Shown here one piece after another: positions 46,055 through 56,440 of a stretch of DNA of 64,000 nt. Made by a program: the position numbers and the translations under genes. The number at the start of each line of letters is the position of its first letter. The stretch's first letter is position 1. This DNA is from Marinifilum fragile JCM 15579 (GTDB taxonomy: Bacteria > Bacteroidota > Bacteroidia > Bacteroidales > Marinifilaceae). The stretch lies in assembly GCF_001310955.1 (NCBI RefSeq), contig NZ_BAZX01000001.1:62001-126000 (forward strand), written 5' to 3'. The notes under the pieces were generated by a model, which did not search any database, was not told the origin of the DNA, and saw nothing but the letters and a program-made list of their open reading frames with translations.

Positions 46055-48568
46055 ATGATTAAACGATTAACTTTTATTTTAACCCTTTTTATAAGTTTTA
46101 CTGCGATAGCGCAGGAAACCGATACGATTTACAATCCAGCTCTTTATTACACTTCCCCTAAAACTTACGAATTGGGTGGAGTAACAGTTTCAGGAGTAAA
46201 ACATCTGGAAACTAATGTGCTGATACAAATATCAGGATTGCGTGTTGGATCTCAGCTAGAAGTGCCAGGAGATAAGGTTACTAAGGCAGTTAATAAGCTG
46301 TATAAACAAGGTTTGTTTTCTGATATTCAGATTACAGCAACAAAGTTAATTGATAAGAAGATTTATTTAAATATTCATCTGCAAGAGAGACCTAGATTAT
46401 CTGAGGTAAATTACATTGGTACTTCTAAAAGCGAGACCAATAAACTTAAGGAAAAGTTAAAGCTTCAAAAAGGAACTCAGGTAACAGATTATATGATATC
46501 AAACATTAATATTGTTGTTGAGAACTATTTCAAAGAAAAAGGATTTTACAATGTTGATGTTAATGTGTTGCAAAGAGATGATCCAAATGAACCAAATAGT
46601 GTGATTTTGGATATCAATATGGATAGAAACAATAAAATTAAAATCAAGAATATCTTTATTGAAGGGAATAGTGCTCTTACGGATAAAAAAGTAAAGAAGG
46701 CTATTAAGGGATCCAAAGAAAAACGCTTAAGAAACTTCTTTAAATCATCTAAGTACATCGAAGAAAAGTGGTACGAGGATAAGATTGGTTTGATTACAAA
46801 ATATAACGAAGAAGGTTATAGAGATGCGATTATCATTTCTGATAGTATTGAGCAGGTTTCTGATGACAGAGTTAACTTGTATTTAAAACTAAAAGAAGGA
46901 AATCAGTATTTCTTTAATGATATTACTTGGGTTGGGAATACTGTTTATACTAGTTATGATCTAGATAGAGTTCTAAAGCTTAAGCAAGGTGATGTGTACA
47001 ATCAGACCTACTTGAATGAACGATTAAGAGAAGATGATGATGCTGTAAGTAATTTGTATTTAGATAATGGATATCTATTTTTTAATGTAAATCCTGTTGA
47101 AAAGGTAATTGGAAAGGATTCGATTAATATCGAAATGCGAATGGTTGAAGGTAAGCAGGCTACGATTGATCGCGTTAACATTGTAGGTAATACAAAGACT
47201 CACGAACATGTGGCTCGAAGAGAGTTATATACTTATCCAGGTGAATTGTTTAGTAAATCTGATATTATTCGTTCTGTGCGAGAGTTGGCCCAACTTGGGC
47301 ACTTCGATCCTGAAGCAATAAATCCGGATATAAAGCCACATCCTGAAAGTGGAACTGTAGATATTACATATGAGTTGGCAGAAAAAGCAAATGACCAAAT
47401 TGAGCTTTCTGGAGGTTGGGGAGCTGGTATGATTATCGGTACTGTCGGATTACGATTCTCGAACTTCTCTATTCGTAATATTTTTAACAAGGAGGCTTGG
47501 AGTCCACTTCCTACTGGTGATGGTCAAACCTTAAGTATTCGTGCTCAAACAAATGGTTCTTATTATAACTCATATAGTTTGTCGTTTACGGAGCCTTGGC
47601 TGGGAGGAAAAAAACCTACCTCATTAAGTACGTCGATTTATTACTCGCAACAGACAGGATTTAATCGTAATGCATATTATTACACGCAAGGTTCTGATCG
47701 TTATGATACAGGACAAAGTCAAAAGATTTTTGGTGCTAGTGTTGGATTGGCTCGTCGTTTAAAATGGCCTGATGATTATTTTTCTTTGTATAATGAGGTA
47801 AGTTATCAGAATTTTAGATTGAAGAACTGGGCTTACTATTTAATATCGGATGGAACTTCAAATAACTTTAGTTTCACCACTACATTATCAAGAAGTTCTA
47901 TAGATAATCCATTGTATACGCGTAGAGGTTCTTCTTTCTCTTTAAGTTTGAAATTTACACCTCCTTACTCTCTATTTGAGGATTTGGACTATGAGAGAGC
48001 GGATGACGATGAAAAGTACAAATGGATTGAATATCACAAGTGGGTATTTAAAGGTAAAATGTATAATGGTTTACTTCCTAAAAATGATAAATTAGTACTT
48101 TATACAGGTGCAGAATTTGGTTATTTAGGGTATTACGACAAACACAAAAGATCTCCTTTTGAAGGATTCGAAGTTGGTGGTGATGGAATGTCAGGTTATA
48201 GCATGTATGGTAGTGATAATATTGGGGTCAGAGGTTATGAAAATGGATCTTTAACACCAATTCAAAATAATGGTAGACGTTTAGGTGGTAATGTTTATTC
48301 TAAGCTTACAGCTGAGGTTAGATACCCATTATCTTTAAGTCAATCAGCTACAATTTATGCATTGGCATTTGCTGAGGCGGGTAACTCTTGGTATGATTTT
48401 GAAGATTTTCAGCCATTCAATTTAAAACGATCTGCCGGTGTCGGATTAAGAATATTCTTACCAATGTTTGGTCTTTTGGGAATTGATTGGGCTTATGGTT
48501 TCGATGAAGCTAATCTACCTGGACAAAACGGTAGTCAGTTCCATTTTGTGATTGGTCAACAATTTTAA
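46055..48568 (+). CDS. bamA: Outer-membrane protein assembly factor BamA
   Basis: An 837-residue Omp85 protein. A signal peptide (1-19) is followed by five POTRA domains (about 25-425) and a 16-strand barrel (about 430-837). The GVRGYEN segment is the loop 6 VRGF-like motif and the final FHFVIGQQF ends with the expected aromatic residue. BamA inserts beta-barrel proteins, including the DUF6089 protein and SusC proteins here, into the outer membrane. It is upstream of two Skp-like chaperone genes, its normal context. Confidence 0.94.
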   Translation: MIKRLTFILTLFISFTAIAQETDTIYNPALYYTSPKTYELGGVTVSGVKHLETNVLIQISGLRVGSQLEVPGDKVTKAVNKLYKQGLFSDIQITATKLIDKKIYLNIHLQERPRLSEVNYIGTSKSETNKLKEKLKLQKGTQVTDYMISNINIVVENYFKEKGFYNVDVNVLQRDDPNEPNSVILDINMDRNNKIKIKNIFIEGNSALTDKKVKKAIKGSKEKRLRNFFKSSKYIEEKWYEDKIGLITKYNEEGYRDAIIISDSIEQVSDDRVNLYLKLKEGNQYFFNDITWVGNTVYTSYDLDRVLKLKQGDVYNQTYLNERLREDDDAVSNLYLDNGYLFFNVNPVEKVIGKDSINIEMRMVEGKQATIDRVNIVGNTKTHEHVARRELYTYPGELFSKSDIIRSVRELAQLGHFDPEAINPDIKPHPESGTVDITYELAEKANDQIELSGGWGAGMIIGTVGLRFSNFSIRNIFNKEAWSPLPTGDGQTLSIRAQTNGSYYNSYSLSFTEPWLGGKKPTSLSTSIYYSQQTGFNRNAYYYTQGSDRYDTGQSQKIFGASVGLARRLKWPDDYFSLYNEVSYQNFRLKNWAYYLISDGTSNNFSFTTTLSRSSIDNPLYTRRGSSFSLSLKFTPPYSLFEDLDYERADDDEKYKWIEYHKWVFKGKMYNGLLPKNDKLVLYTGAEFGYLGYYDKHKRSPFEGFEVGGDGMSGYSMYGSDNIGVRGYENGSLTPIQNNGRRLGGNVYSKLTAEVRYPLSLSQSATIYALAFAEAGNSWYDFEDFQPFNLKRSAGVGLRIFLPMFGLLGIDWAYGFDEANLPGQNGSQFHFVIGQQF

Positions 48569-48643
48569 CATATTTTAAGAATTGAGTATTGACTACTCGT
48601 TTAATTTAGCTTAATTTAGAGTTTGTTTGTAAAAGGTTTAAAT

Positions 48644-49165
48644 ATGAAAAGAATAATCTTATTGATAATAGTATTAGTCGTTGGTTTAGGAGATGTATAC
48701 TCTCAACAGCGCTATGGATTTGTCGATACAGAATATATTTTGAATAAGATACCTGATTATAAGAATGCACAGGAGCAATTGGATCAATTTTCAACGCAAT
48801 GGCAAAATGAAATTGAAAGTGTTGCGACTGAAATTAAAGAATTACATGCAAAGTTTAGGGCAGATGAGGTTTTTCTGTCATCAGAAATGCGAACAAAGAG
48901 AGAGAAGGAAATTCATGATAAAGAAGTATTAGCTCAAAAATTGCAGCAAAAATACTTTGGTCGAAATGGAGAGCTCTATAAAAAAAGACAAGAATTAATG
49001 AAGCCTATTCAGGATGATATCTATGAGGCAATCAAGGAGATAGCAAAGTCTGGGAGTTATGGTATGATTATTGATCGTGCTAATGGGCCAACAATCATAT
49101 ACAGCAATGAAAAATTTGATTTAAGTGATAAGGTGCTGTATAAATTGGGTATAAGAACTAAATAA
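48644..49165 (+). CDS. OmpH/Skp-family periplasmic chaperone, copy 1
   Basis: A 173-residue protein from the start at 48644 (MKRIILLIIVLVVGLGDVYS), the start of a good signal peptide; an upstream ATG adds seven residues. The RYGFVDTEYILNKIPDYKNA opening, a long coiled coil (about 45-130) and the closing YGMIIDRANGPTIIYSN are Skp features. Skp holds unfolded barrel proteins on the way to BamA. It is followed 29 bases later by a second copy. Confidence 0.9.
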   Translation: MKRIILLIIVLVVGLGDVYSQQRYGFVDTEYILNKIPDYKNAQEQLDQFSTQWQNEIESVATEIKELHAKFRADEVFLSSEMRTKREKEIHDKEVLAQKLQQKYFGRNGELYKKRQELMKPIQDDIYEAIKEIAKSGSYGMIIDRANGPTIIYSNEKFDLSDKVLYKLGIRTK

Positions 49166-49194
49166 ATATCAAATAAAAACTAACTGAGTATACT

Positions 49195-49710
49195 ATGAGA
49201 CAATTTTTAAAAGTAACATTAGTAGCCACTTTCCTTCTTACAGGAGCTAACTTATTTGCACAAACTGTAAAATTAGGACATATTAATTCAAATGAATTAT
49301 TGTCTATAATGCCAGAAAAAGAGCAAGCTCAAAAGCAAATTCAAGCAAAAGCTGAAGAATACGATAAGCAAATTCAGGAAATGAAAGCTGAGTATCAAAA
49401 ATTAGCTCAAGCATATATTGCAGATAGAGAAACTTTAACTGACGCAGTTAGAGCAATCAAAGAAAAGGAAATTCAAGAACTTCAAAATCGTATGCAAACT
49501 TTTGATGGTTTTGCACAACAAGAACTGCAAAAAACGCAGAATGAACTATTGAAACCTATTTTTGACAAAGCATCTAAAGCAATTAAAGATGTTGGAGCTG
49601 AAAATGGTTTTACTTATATTTTGGATATCAGTACTGGTGTAATCTTGTTTAATTCAGACAATAGTATTGATGTTATGCCATTGGTAAAAGCTAAATTAGG
49701 TCTACAATAG
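49195..49710 (+). CDS. OmpH/Skp-family periplasmic chaperone, copy 2
   Basis: A 171-residue protein with a signal peptide (1-22, LTGANLFA). VKLGHINSNELLSIMPEKEQA begins the mature chain, followed by a coiled coil of about 45-125 and FTYILDISTGVILFNSD. It shares its design with the preceding gene, though the coiled coils differ. Tandem OmpH genes after bamA are common in Bacteroidota. A terminator follows. Confidence 0.92.
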   Translation: MRQFLKVTLVATFLLTGANLFAQTVKLGHINSNELLSIMPEKEQAQKQIQAKAEEYDKQIQEMKAEYQKLAQAYIADRETLTDAVRAIKEKEIQELQNRMQTFDGFAQQELQKTQNELLKPIFDKASKAIKDVGAENGFTYILDISTGVILFNSDNSIDVMPLVKAKLGLQ

Positions 49711-49734
49711 ATATTCTTTTAAGATATTATAGAT

Positions 49735-49763
49735 AAAGGTGGTATTTTAATACCACCTTTTTT
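49735..49763 (+). terminator. Terminator of the bamA-ompH operon
   Basis: A 10-bp perfect stem (49735-49744 with 49751-49760), a 6-base loop and a T-run. It lies 24 bases after the second ompH stop, so murI is probably transcribed separately or by read-through. Confidence 0.85.
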
Positions 49764-49799
49764 ATTTTTACCAATTGTGATGTAGTAAAAATTAATTGC

Positions 49800-50627
49800 A
49801 TGAATGATAATAGGCAAGCAATAGGTGTATTTGATTCTGGATATGGAGGTTTAAGTATTTTAAATGAATTTTTAAAAGAATTGCCCGAGTATGATTTTAT
49901 CTATTTAGGAGATAATGCACGAAGCCCTTATGGGACCAGATCGTATGATGTGGTATACGACTATACATTGCAGGCGGTTGAACAGTTATTCTCTATGGGT
50001 TGTGAATTGGTGATACTTGCGTGTAATACAGCCTCAGCAAAGGCACTTCGAACAATTCAGCAGTGTGACCTGCCAAAAATTAATTCCAACAAACGTGTAT
50101 TGGGTGTTATTAGGCCAAGTGTAGAAGAGATTGGCTTGCGAACTAAGTCGAAGCATGTAGGAGTTTTTGGAACTGTAGGCACCGTGCGTTCGAATTCATA
50201 TCCTTTAGAAATTAAAAAGTTATATCCAGAAATTAAGGTAATTCAGGAAGCCTGTCCAATGTGGGTTCCTTTGGTTGAAAATAATGAGTTTCAAACCGAA
50301 GGTGGTCGATTTTTTATTCAAAAGAATGTTGATAGTCTTTTAAAAAAAGACCCTCAGATTGATACGATAATTTTAGGCTGCACACATTACCCATTATTAA
50401 AGGAGGAAATCCATAAATTTCTTCCTGATAATATAAAACTAATTTCTCAGGGGGAAATTGTAGCGAATAGTTTGAAAGATTATTTGGTGAGGCACCCAGA
50501 AATGGATGTTAGGTGCTCAAAAAACTCGGAAATAGAATTTTTCACTACAGAGTTTGTTGATAGTTTTGAGGAAAAGGCAAGTAGATTTTTAAATCTTAGC
50601 TTAAAAGCAAAACATATATCCTATTAA
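49800..50627 (+). CDS. murI: Glutamate racemase
   Basis: A 275-residue enzyme converting L- to D-glutamate for peptidoglycan. Catalytic cysteines C75 in ACNTASA and C194 in LGCTHYPLL are present, along with D12 in FDSGYGGLS and the YLGDNARSPYGTRS loop. Length is standard. It follows the BamA/Skp cluster, a conserved position in Bacteroidota. Confidence 0.94.
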   Translation: MNDNRQAIGVFDSGYGGLSILNEFLKELPEYDFIYLGDNARSPYGTRSYDVVYDYTLQAVEQLFSMGCELVILACNTASAKALRTIQQCDLPKINSNKRVLGVIRPSVEEIGLRTKSKHVGVFGTVGTVRSNSYPLEIKKLYPEIKVIQEACPMWVPLVENNEFQTEGGRFFIQKNVDSLLKKDPQIDTIILGCTHYPLLKEEIHKFLPDNIKLISQGEIVANSLKDYLVRHPEMDVRCSKNSEIEFFTTEFVDSFEEKASRFLNLSLKAKHISY

Positions 50628-50660
50628 AAAATAGCCTTCATTAATACGAAGGCTATTTTT
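50627..50660. terminator. Bidirectional terminator between murI and the gamma-CA gene
   Basis: A 13-bp perfect stem (50627-50639 with 50648-50660) with an 8-base loop, A-rich on the left and T-rich on the right. It starts within the murI stop region and lies 18 bases from the convergent gene end. Confidence 0.9.
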
Positions 50661-50677
50661 ATTGAAAGAAAATTATT

Positions 50678-51211
50678 CTATTCAATTGTTTCTTCGTCAG
50701 TTTGATACCAACTTGCGTACATAGCATAACTGTTGGCTATCCTATTGATTTCACCCTCAAGAAGTTCAGGGCTAATCTCTTTTATTTTTTTTGCAGGTGA
50801 ACCCGCATAAACACTACCTGATTCTACGTGAGTTCCTTTTGTAACAACTGAGCCTGCAGCGATAATGGAGTTACTATCAATTACTGCGTCATCTAATACA
50901 ACCGCTCCCATGCCAATTAATACATTGTCTTTAATGGTACAGCCGTGTACAACTGCATTGTGCGCAATAGAAACGTTGTTTCCAATATTGGTTGGTGACT
51001 TTTTATATGTAGCATGTATGGTAGCATTGTCTTGAACATTTACATTGTTGCCAAGTTTAATGTAATGAACATCTCCGCGAAGAACGGCACTATACCAAAT
51101 ACTACAATCGTCTCCCATTTCTACGTTTCCTATGATAGCTGCATTTTCGGCTAGGAAGCAGTTTTCACCAAACTTTGGTGATTTTCCGTTTAAATCTCTA
51201 ATAATAGCCAT
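50678..51211 (-). CDS. Gamma-carbonic anhydrase family protein
   Basis: A 177-residue left-handed beta-helix protein built of hexapeptide repeats. The three zinc-binding histidines are in place: H66 in ATIHAT, H84 and H89 in IAHNAVVHGC. GDVHYIKLGNNVNVQDN is the family hallmark. Trimeric relatives include carbonic anhydrases and the YrdA/PaaY group, so activity is not assured. It is convergent with murI. Confidence 0.9.
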   Translation of the reverse strand: MAIIRDLNGKSPKFGENCFLAENAAIIGNVEMGDDCSIWYSAVLRGDVHYIKLGNNVNVQDNATIHATYKKSPTNIGNNVSIAHNAVVHGCTIKDNVLIGMGAVVLDDAVIDSNSIIAAGSVVTKGTHVESGSVYAGSPAKKIKEISPELLEGEINRIANSYAMYASWYQTDEETIE

Positions 51212-51434
51212 TCTTATTTAGTTTGATTATAAATACAAAGATAATCAAAATAAAATCTGATACTTAAAGCAAGAGTATGTTGTAAAAAAAAGTTATGCAA
51301 ACGATAGCATAACTATGTAGATTATCAGTGTAATAAGAATCTTGTTAATTAAAACAAACTTAAACAACAAATAAATAAATGTTATTGTTTATTCTTAATT
51401 AAATTAATAAAAAATGAATTTATGAAAATTAAGT

Positions 51435-51660
51435 TTGAAAATTTAACATTTTTTCACAACTTTGGTATCGACTAATTAATAGGGGTATTAATAAAAATAT
51501 GGTGAAAATTATCGTAGGGGTGCAATAAAATCATCTATTTAGTCAAAAAAAACAATTCAAAGGGGTATGTATTCTATCTATAGCTTAACTAGGGATTAAG
51601 CTTAGAATTCATATATGAATAATTATTTAATAAATTAATTAATCCACTAACTAAAAATTT
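51435..51660 (+). promoter_or_regulatory. Promoter and conserved 5' leader of susC copy 1
   Basis: Part of a 449-bp gap. A TTG at 51435-51437 and CAACTTTG at 51457-51464 form a near-consensus promoter (19-base spacing), 197 bases before the ATG. TAGGGGTATTAA follows 16 bases downstream of the -7 element. AATTCAAAGGGG starts exactly 107 bases before the ATG, then TATTCTATCTAT. CCACTAACTAAAA precedes the ATG. All have matching elements at matching distances in the second susC leader. The rest of the gap (51212-51434) shows nothing I recognise. Confidence 0.6.
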
Positions 51661-54600
51661 ATGAAAAAAAGTTTAGTTTCGACGCTAATCCTAATGTTTA
51701 TTGGATTGCAGGGGCTTTTAGCTCAAAGTCGAGAAGTTTCGGGGATTGTTACATCGGCTGAAGATGGACTATCAATACCTGGAGTTTCCGTAATTGTAAA
51801 AGGTACTACCATCGGTACCTCCACTGACTTTGATGGAAAATACTCAATTAATGTTCCAGACGGACAGAGTGTTCTTATTTTTTCTTTCGTGGGTATGACT
51901 ACTCAAGAAGTAGCAGTTAAAGGATCTACAATGAATGTTGTAATGCAATCTGCTTCAGTTGATGTTGATGAAGTAATGGTTGTAGCTTATGGTACTGCTA
52001 AAAAGGAATCATTTACTGGATCCGCATCTGTGGTGAAGAAGGATGATATCGTAAAAGTTTCTGGTGGTATTGGTAAAGTAATTCAAGGTAAAGTTGCTGG
52101 TGTTACCGTTATGGGTGATGATATTCGTATCCGTGGATTCGGTTCGTTTTCAGCTTCATCTTCTCCTCTTTATGTTGTAGATGGTGTTGTTGGTGCCCCT
52201 AAGCCAAATGATGAAGATATCGAAAACTTTACAGTGTTAAAAGATGCGGCATCAACTGCATTGTATGGATCGCGTGGTGCTAATGGTGTAATTATTATTA
52301 CTTCTAAAAAGGGTAAAAAAGATAAAAAACCTACATTTGAAGTTAAGTACCAGCATTCTGTAGAAAAAATGATTGAGCCAGAATGGGAGTTAATGAATGC
52401 TGCAGAATACTATCAGCACCAATTTAAAGGAATGGTTAATTATGTAGGAGAGAACAGAGCTTATACCTACTTTAACTATTACATGAACAATAAAAATCCA
52501 TATAATATGGCTGAGCCATTCAATTTAGATGGTTCACTTAAAGACGGAGCTAAGTTGTTATATGATACAAATTGGAAAGACGAAGCTCTTGAAAATGCCT
52601 CTATGGATGAAATATATGTTGCTGCAAGTGGTGGATCAGAAAATTCTAATTACCATTGGTCAGCGCGTGTATATGATTACGAAGGGTTTGTACGCACTTC
52701 AAAGAGCAAAGGGGGAAATACTCGCTTTAATTATTCTGTAGACTTACGTGATAATTTAAAAGTGAATATCAACTCAATGATTTCTTACTATGAAGGTTCG
52801 GGTACTTATACAACTAAGGCTAATGAAAATAACCACTTGTATTTGTCATATGTGCTTTCTCCAGCTGCACCAATGTATCAGTTAAATCAAATTGATAATG
52901 GTGATGGTACTCATAGCTATGAGTATGTTTTGGATAAGCAAGGAAACAGAATTTATGACTATTCAAACCCTAACTACAAAAACTACAACCCAATTGGATT
53001 GATGGAGGCAGATTTTGATGATAATTATAGCTTTACAGCTTATTTTGCCCCTTCTATTTCGTATGAAGTAATTGATGGTTTAACATTAAAAGGTCAGCTT
53101 TCAGGAAGATTAAAAACAAGAAGAGGTGACTCGTTCCAGAATCCGTATTATGGATCAGGTTCAACTGAAAATGGACTTTCTACTAAAGAAACTTACCATG
53201 AAAGAGATTGGACTATGCATACTTCAGCAAACTATAAGTTTGAAGTTGGTGATGATCACTCTTTTGATGTATTAGTTGGTTATGAGGCTGCTGATTATGA
53301 CTATCAGGATTTCTATGCTACAAAGAATGGTTATTCTCTTGGTGACATTTCAACAGAATTGTCTACAGGTAATAGCCCAAGATATGCAGGTTCATCTACA
53401 ACCGAAGTTGGTTTGATTTCTTACATCTCTAACATGAACTATGATTTTAGAGATAAATACTATATGTCTGCTTCATTTAGACGTGATGGATCTTCTAAAT
53501 TCGGAGAGGAAAATAGATGGGGTGATTTCTGGTCTGTAGGTTTCTCTTGGAGAGTTTCTGAAGAAAGTTTCTTGTCAGCAGATTGGATCACTAACTTGAA
53601 ACTAAGAACCTCTTATGGTGTATTAGGAACCAATGATATTGGTAATTACAAATTTGGTAATTATTATAGCCTTGGTGCAAACTATGGTGGTATCACAGGT
53701 GTTTCTCATACAAACTTACCTAATGCTCAATTAGGATGGGAAGAATCAGATAACTTCTCTGTAGGTGTTGATTTCGACTTATTTGATTCTAAATTGAGTG
53801 GTACAATGGAGTATTTTAATAAGAATACTGATGGTTTATTGTATGATGTTCCACTTCCAACAACTACTGGATTTCCATCTGTACTTATGAATATCGGTGA
53901 GATGCAGAATTCTGGTTTTGAAATGGAGTTGAGTGGAAAGATTCTTTCTGGCGAATTCAATTGGAATGCAGATCTTACTATGACTTACATTAAAAATAAA
54001 ATTAAGTCACTTCCAGTTGATCAGGTAATTCAAGGTACTAAGCGTTGGATTGCAGGAGACAGCCGATATGAATATTATATTAGAGAGTGGGCTGGTGTAG
54101 ATCCTGAAGATGGTAGAGCTCAGTGGTATATGGATCAGGAAAATGCTGATGGAACTGTAGAAAAAGTGAAAACAAAATCTTACAGCAATGCTACAAGATA
54201 TAATATGGGGCAGTCTACTCCAAAATTCTTCTTTGGCTTAAATAATAACCTATCTTACAAAGGGTTTGACTTCTCGGTTCAAACAGTTGCTGCATTTGGT
54301 CACAAAATTTATGATGGTCAGTACCAAGCATTCATGCACGATGGATCTGGTAAAGCTACTAACTTAGCAAAAGATGCATTGAATTCATGGACTCCAGAAA
54401 ATACTAATACTGATATTCCAAAATACAGATGGGCTAACAATACAAGTAGTAATTCAACTTCTTCAAGATGGTTAGTTGATGGTGATTTCGTTAAAATCAA
54501 AAACATCACATTTGGTTATACTGTTCCAGAACGATTTTTGGATAAGATGTTCTTGACTTATGCAAGAGTATTTATGACTGTAGACAATGTACACTCTTTC

Positions 54601-54708
54601 TCTGATTACAAATCTGGAGATCCTGAAATCAGTTTAGCAGGTGTTAGTAATGGATATACCTTCAATCCTGCCACTACCTACAGAATGGGTATCAATATTA
54701 AATTTTAA
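51661..54708 (+). CDS. SusC/RagA-type TonB-dependent outer-membrane transporter, copy 1
   Basis: A 1015-residue protein. Signal peptide (1-21, ending GLLA), a carboxypeptidase-D-like regulatory domain (about 23-105, REVSGIVTSAEDGLSIPGVS), the VDEVMVVAYGTAKKESFTG linker that corresponds to the SusC TonB-box region, the plug (about 115-225 with IRIRGFGS and TVLKDAASTALYGSRGANGV), and a 22-strand barrel ending FNPATTYRMGINIKF. The plug has a short gap compared with copy 2: four residues instead of twelve before IRIRGFG. Imports glycans or peptides with its SusD partner immediately downstream. Substrate not determinable. Confidence 0.93.
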   Translation: MKKSLVSTLILMFIGLQGLLAQSREVSGIVTSAEDGLSIPGVSVIVKGTTIGTSTDFDGKYSINVPDGQSVLIFSFVGMTTQEVAVKGSTMNVVMQSASVDVDEVMVVAYGTAKKESFTGSASVVKKDDIVKVSGGIGKVIQGKVAGVTVMGDDIRIRGFGSFSASSSPLYVVDGVVGAPKPNDEDIENFTVLKDAASTALYGSRGANGVIIITSKKGKKDKKPTFEVKYQHSVEKMIEPEWELMNAAEYYQHQFKGMVNYVGENRAYTYFNYYMNNKNPYNMAEPFNLDGSLKDGAKLLYDTNWKDEALENASMDEIYVAASGGSENSNYHWSARVYDYEGFVRTSKSKGGNTRFNYSVDLRDNLKVNINSMISYYEGSGTYTTKANENNHLYLSYVLSPAAPMYQLNQIDNGDGTHSYEYVLDKQGNRIYDYSNPNYKNYNPIGLMEADFDDNYSFTAYFAPSISYEVIDGLTLKGQLSGRLKTRRGDSFQNPYYGSGSTENGLSTKETYHERDWTMHTSANYKFEVGDDHSFDVLVGYEAADYDYQDFYATKNGYSLGDISTELSTGNSPRYAGSSTTEVGLISYISNMNYDFRDKYYMSASFRRDGSSKFGEENRWGDFWSVGFSWRVSEESFLSADWITNLKLRTSYGVLGTNDIGNYKFGNYYSLGANYGGITGVSHTNLPNAQLGWEESDNFSVGVDFDLFDSKLSGTMEYFNKNTDGLLYDVPLPTTTGFPSVLMNIGEMQNSGFEMELSGKILSGEFNWNADLTMTYIKNKIKSLPVDQVIQGTKRWIAGDSRYEYYIREWAGVDPEDGRAQWYMDQENADGTVEKVKTKSYSNATRYNMGQSTPKFFFGLNNNLSYKGFDFSVQTVAAFGHKIYDGQYQAFMHDGSGKATNLAKDALNSWTPENTNTDIPKYRWANNTSSNSTSSRWLVDGDFVKIKNITFGYTVPERFLDKMFLTYARVFMTVDNVHSFSDYKSGDPEISLAGVSNGYTFNPATTYRMGINIKF

Positions 54709-54726
54709 TCGGATTACTAAGAAATT

Positions 54727-56245
54727 ATGAAAAATATATTTTATTATTGTTCGCAGCTTCATTCTTTTTCTCGTGTAGTGAGGATTTGATTGAAGTGGAG
54801 CCTACAACTAAGGTTCCAGCTAAGGACGTTTATAATACTGAGGATGCTATTGATGCTGTACGCATTGGTTTGTATTCGCAATTATCTTATAGAAGTGATG
54901 GTTCTCTTTATACTCTAATGTTCCCAATTTTAGGGATATTCTTGCTGATGATATGGTATATGGTGATACTTGGTATCAGGTTTGGGGAACTGAGTATGCT
55001 TATGAAACTAGAGGAACTAGTAGTGGTCCTTATCAAATTTGGAGTCAATCATATTATGCTATTGAGGTAACCAATACTATGATTCATGAAATAGATTATA
55101 GTAAGGTTGAAGGCTTTTCGGACGATAAAGCGAAACAGTATATTGCAGAAGCTAAGGCGGTAAGAGCTATGGTTCATGTTGATTTAGCTCGCTATTTTGG
55201 AAAAGCTTACCATTTGGATAATGGAGCTTCAAAAGCAGTTCCTTATGTAGATAAGATTGGTTACTCTTCAACACCTGGGGTTGTAGATCTTCCTGAAAGA
55301 AATACAATGAAGGATATTTATGCTAAAGCAATTGCAGATCTAAATGCTGCGATTACTGACCTTCCGGCTGTAAATAGTGGCAATTCAAGATACATGAATA
55401 AGAATGCAGCTTATGCTATTTTGGCAAGAATTTACATGGATATGCACATGTATCCAGAAGCGAAAGCAGCTGCTACTAACGCTTTGGATGGTGTTAATCT
55501 AATGAACAAGGACACCTACTATGAAGGTGGATTGTCAAGAGTTAATGATGAAAGTTTATTGGTATTTGTAAGTGATAAGGATAAGTACTCTAAGTGGAGA
55601 ACATTTACTTCTTTCCATGACAACTGGGATGGAATGGGTGATGACTTCCGTGCTAATGAAACTTTGGTTGCATTGTTTGCTGATAATGATTTAAGAAAAC
55701 ACTTTTTTGCTCCAGAATCAGACCATGAATATGGTTCAGGTTATGAATATCATAAGCACTACTTAAAATATCCTGGATACGGTGTTAATGTGGCAAAAAC
55801 AAGTTTAGGCTACTATACTTACGGAAAATTCCCACGTGTTGATGCGGTAATTGGTGAATCAAAAGGTTCTTTAGGACTTGGTGAATACAATTATATTCGT
55901 GGTTCAGAAATGGTGTTAATCATTGCAGAATGTGCTGCTCGAGAAGGTGCTTCTGGTGAGACTGAAGCTAAGAACAGATTACTTGAGATTCAGCAAAGAA
56001 TGATTTCAGGAGCAAGTTTATCTACTAACTCAGGACAAAACTTAATTGATGAAATTATCGTTGAGTATAGAAAAGAGATGTTCGGTGAAGGTCATGGTCA
56101 TAGATTAATGTTACGTTTAGGTGATGGTTTAAAACGTACAGGAGGTAATCATACTGCACTTTTAAATCTTCCAGCAGGAGATCCTAAATTCCAGTGGCCA
56201 GTTCCACAATCAGAATTAGATTCGAATCCAAACTTAGCTAAATAA
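54727..56245 (+). CDS. SusD/RagB-type surface lipoprotein, copy 1, two single-base frameshifts
   Basis: The natural start is ATG 54727, 18 bases after susC. Two frame breaks interrupt it. One T appears missing in the TTTT at 54739-54742: with five T the signal reads MKNIFLLLFAASFFFSCSED, with lipid cysteine 17. One G appears missing in GGG at 54933-54935: with four G, PILG continues DILADDMVYGDTWYQVWG. Restored, it is about 506 residues with the TPR helices (AEAKAVRAMVHVDLARYFG), the ARIYMDMHMYPEAKAAATNAL segment and a C-terminal YRKEMFGEGHGHRLMLRLG, all SusD hallmarks. SusD forms the lid on the SusC barrel and binds ligand. Confidence 0.88.
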
Positions 56246-56278
56246 GAATATTTAAATATTAAGCTAGTTTAAAATTAT

Positions 56279-56316
56279 AGGAAGCCTGGTCTTTATGGCT
56301 ATGGCTTCCTTTTTTA
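56279..56316 (+). terminator. Terminator after susD copy 1
   Basis: An 8-bp stem (56279-56286 with 56303-56310), a 16-base loop and a T-run. It separates the susCD pair from the peptidase gene. Confidence 0.7.
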
Positions 56317-56440
56317 TACAATGTCATATTGTGTTATGTAATATTCCCTACCTCTCATGACGGTATACATCCCTATATTACCGTTAATTTAATTCTAAAA
56401 GAAAATATATTTCATTAGTAAAAAAAGAAAATAAGATCTT

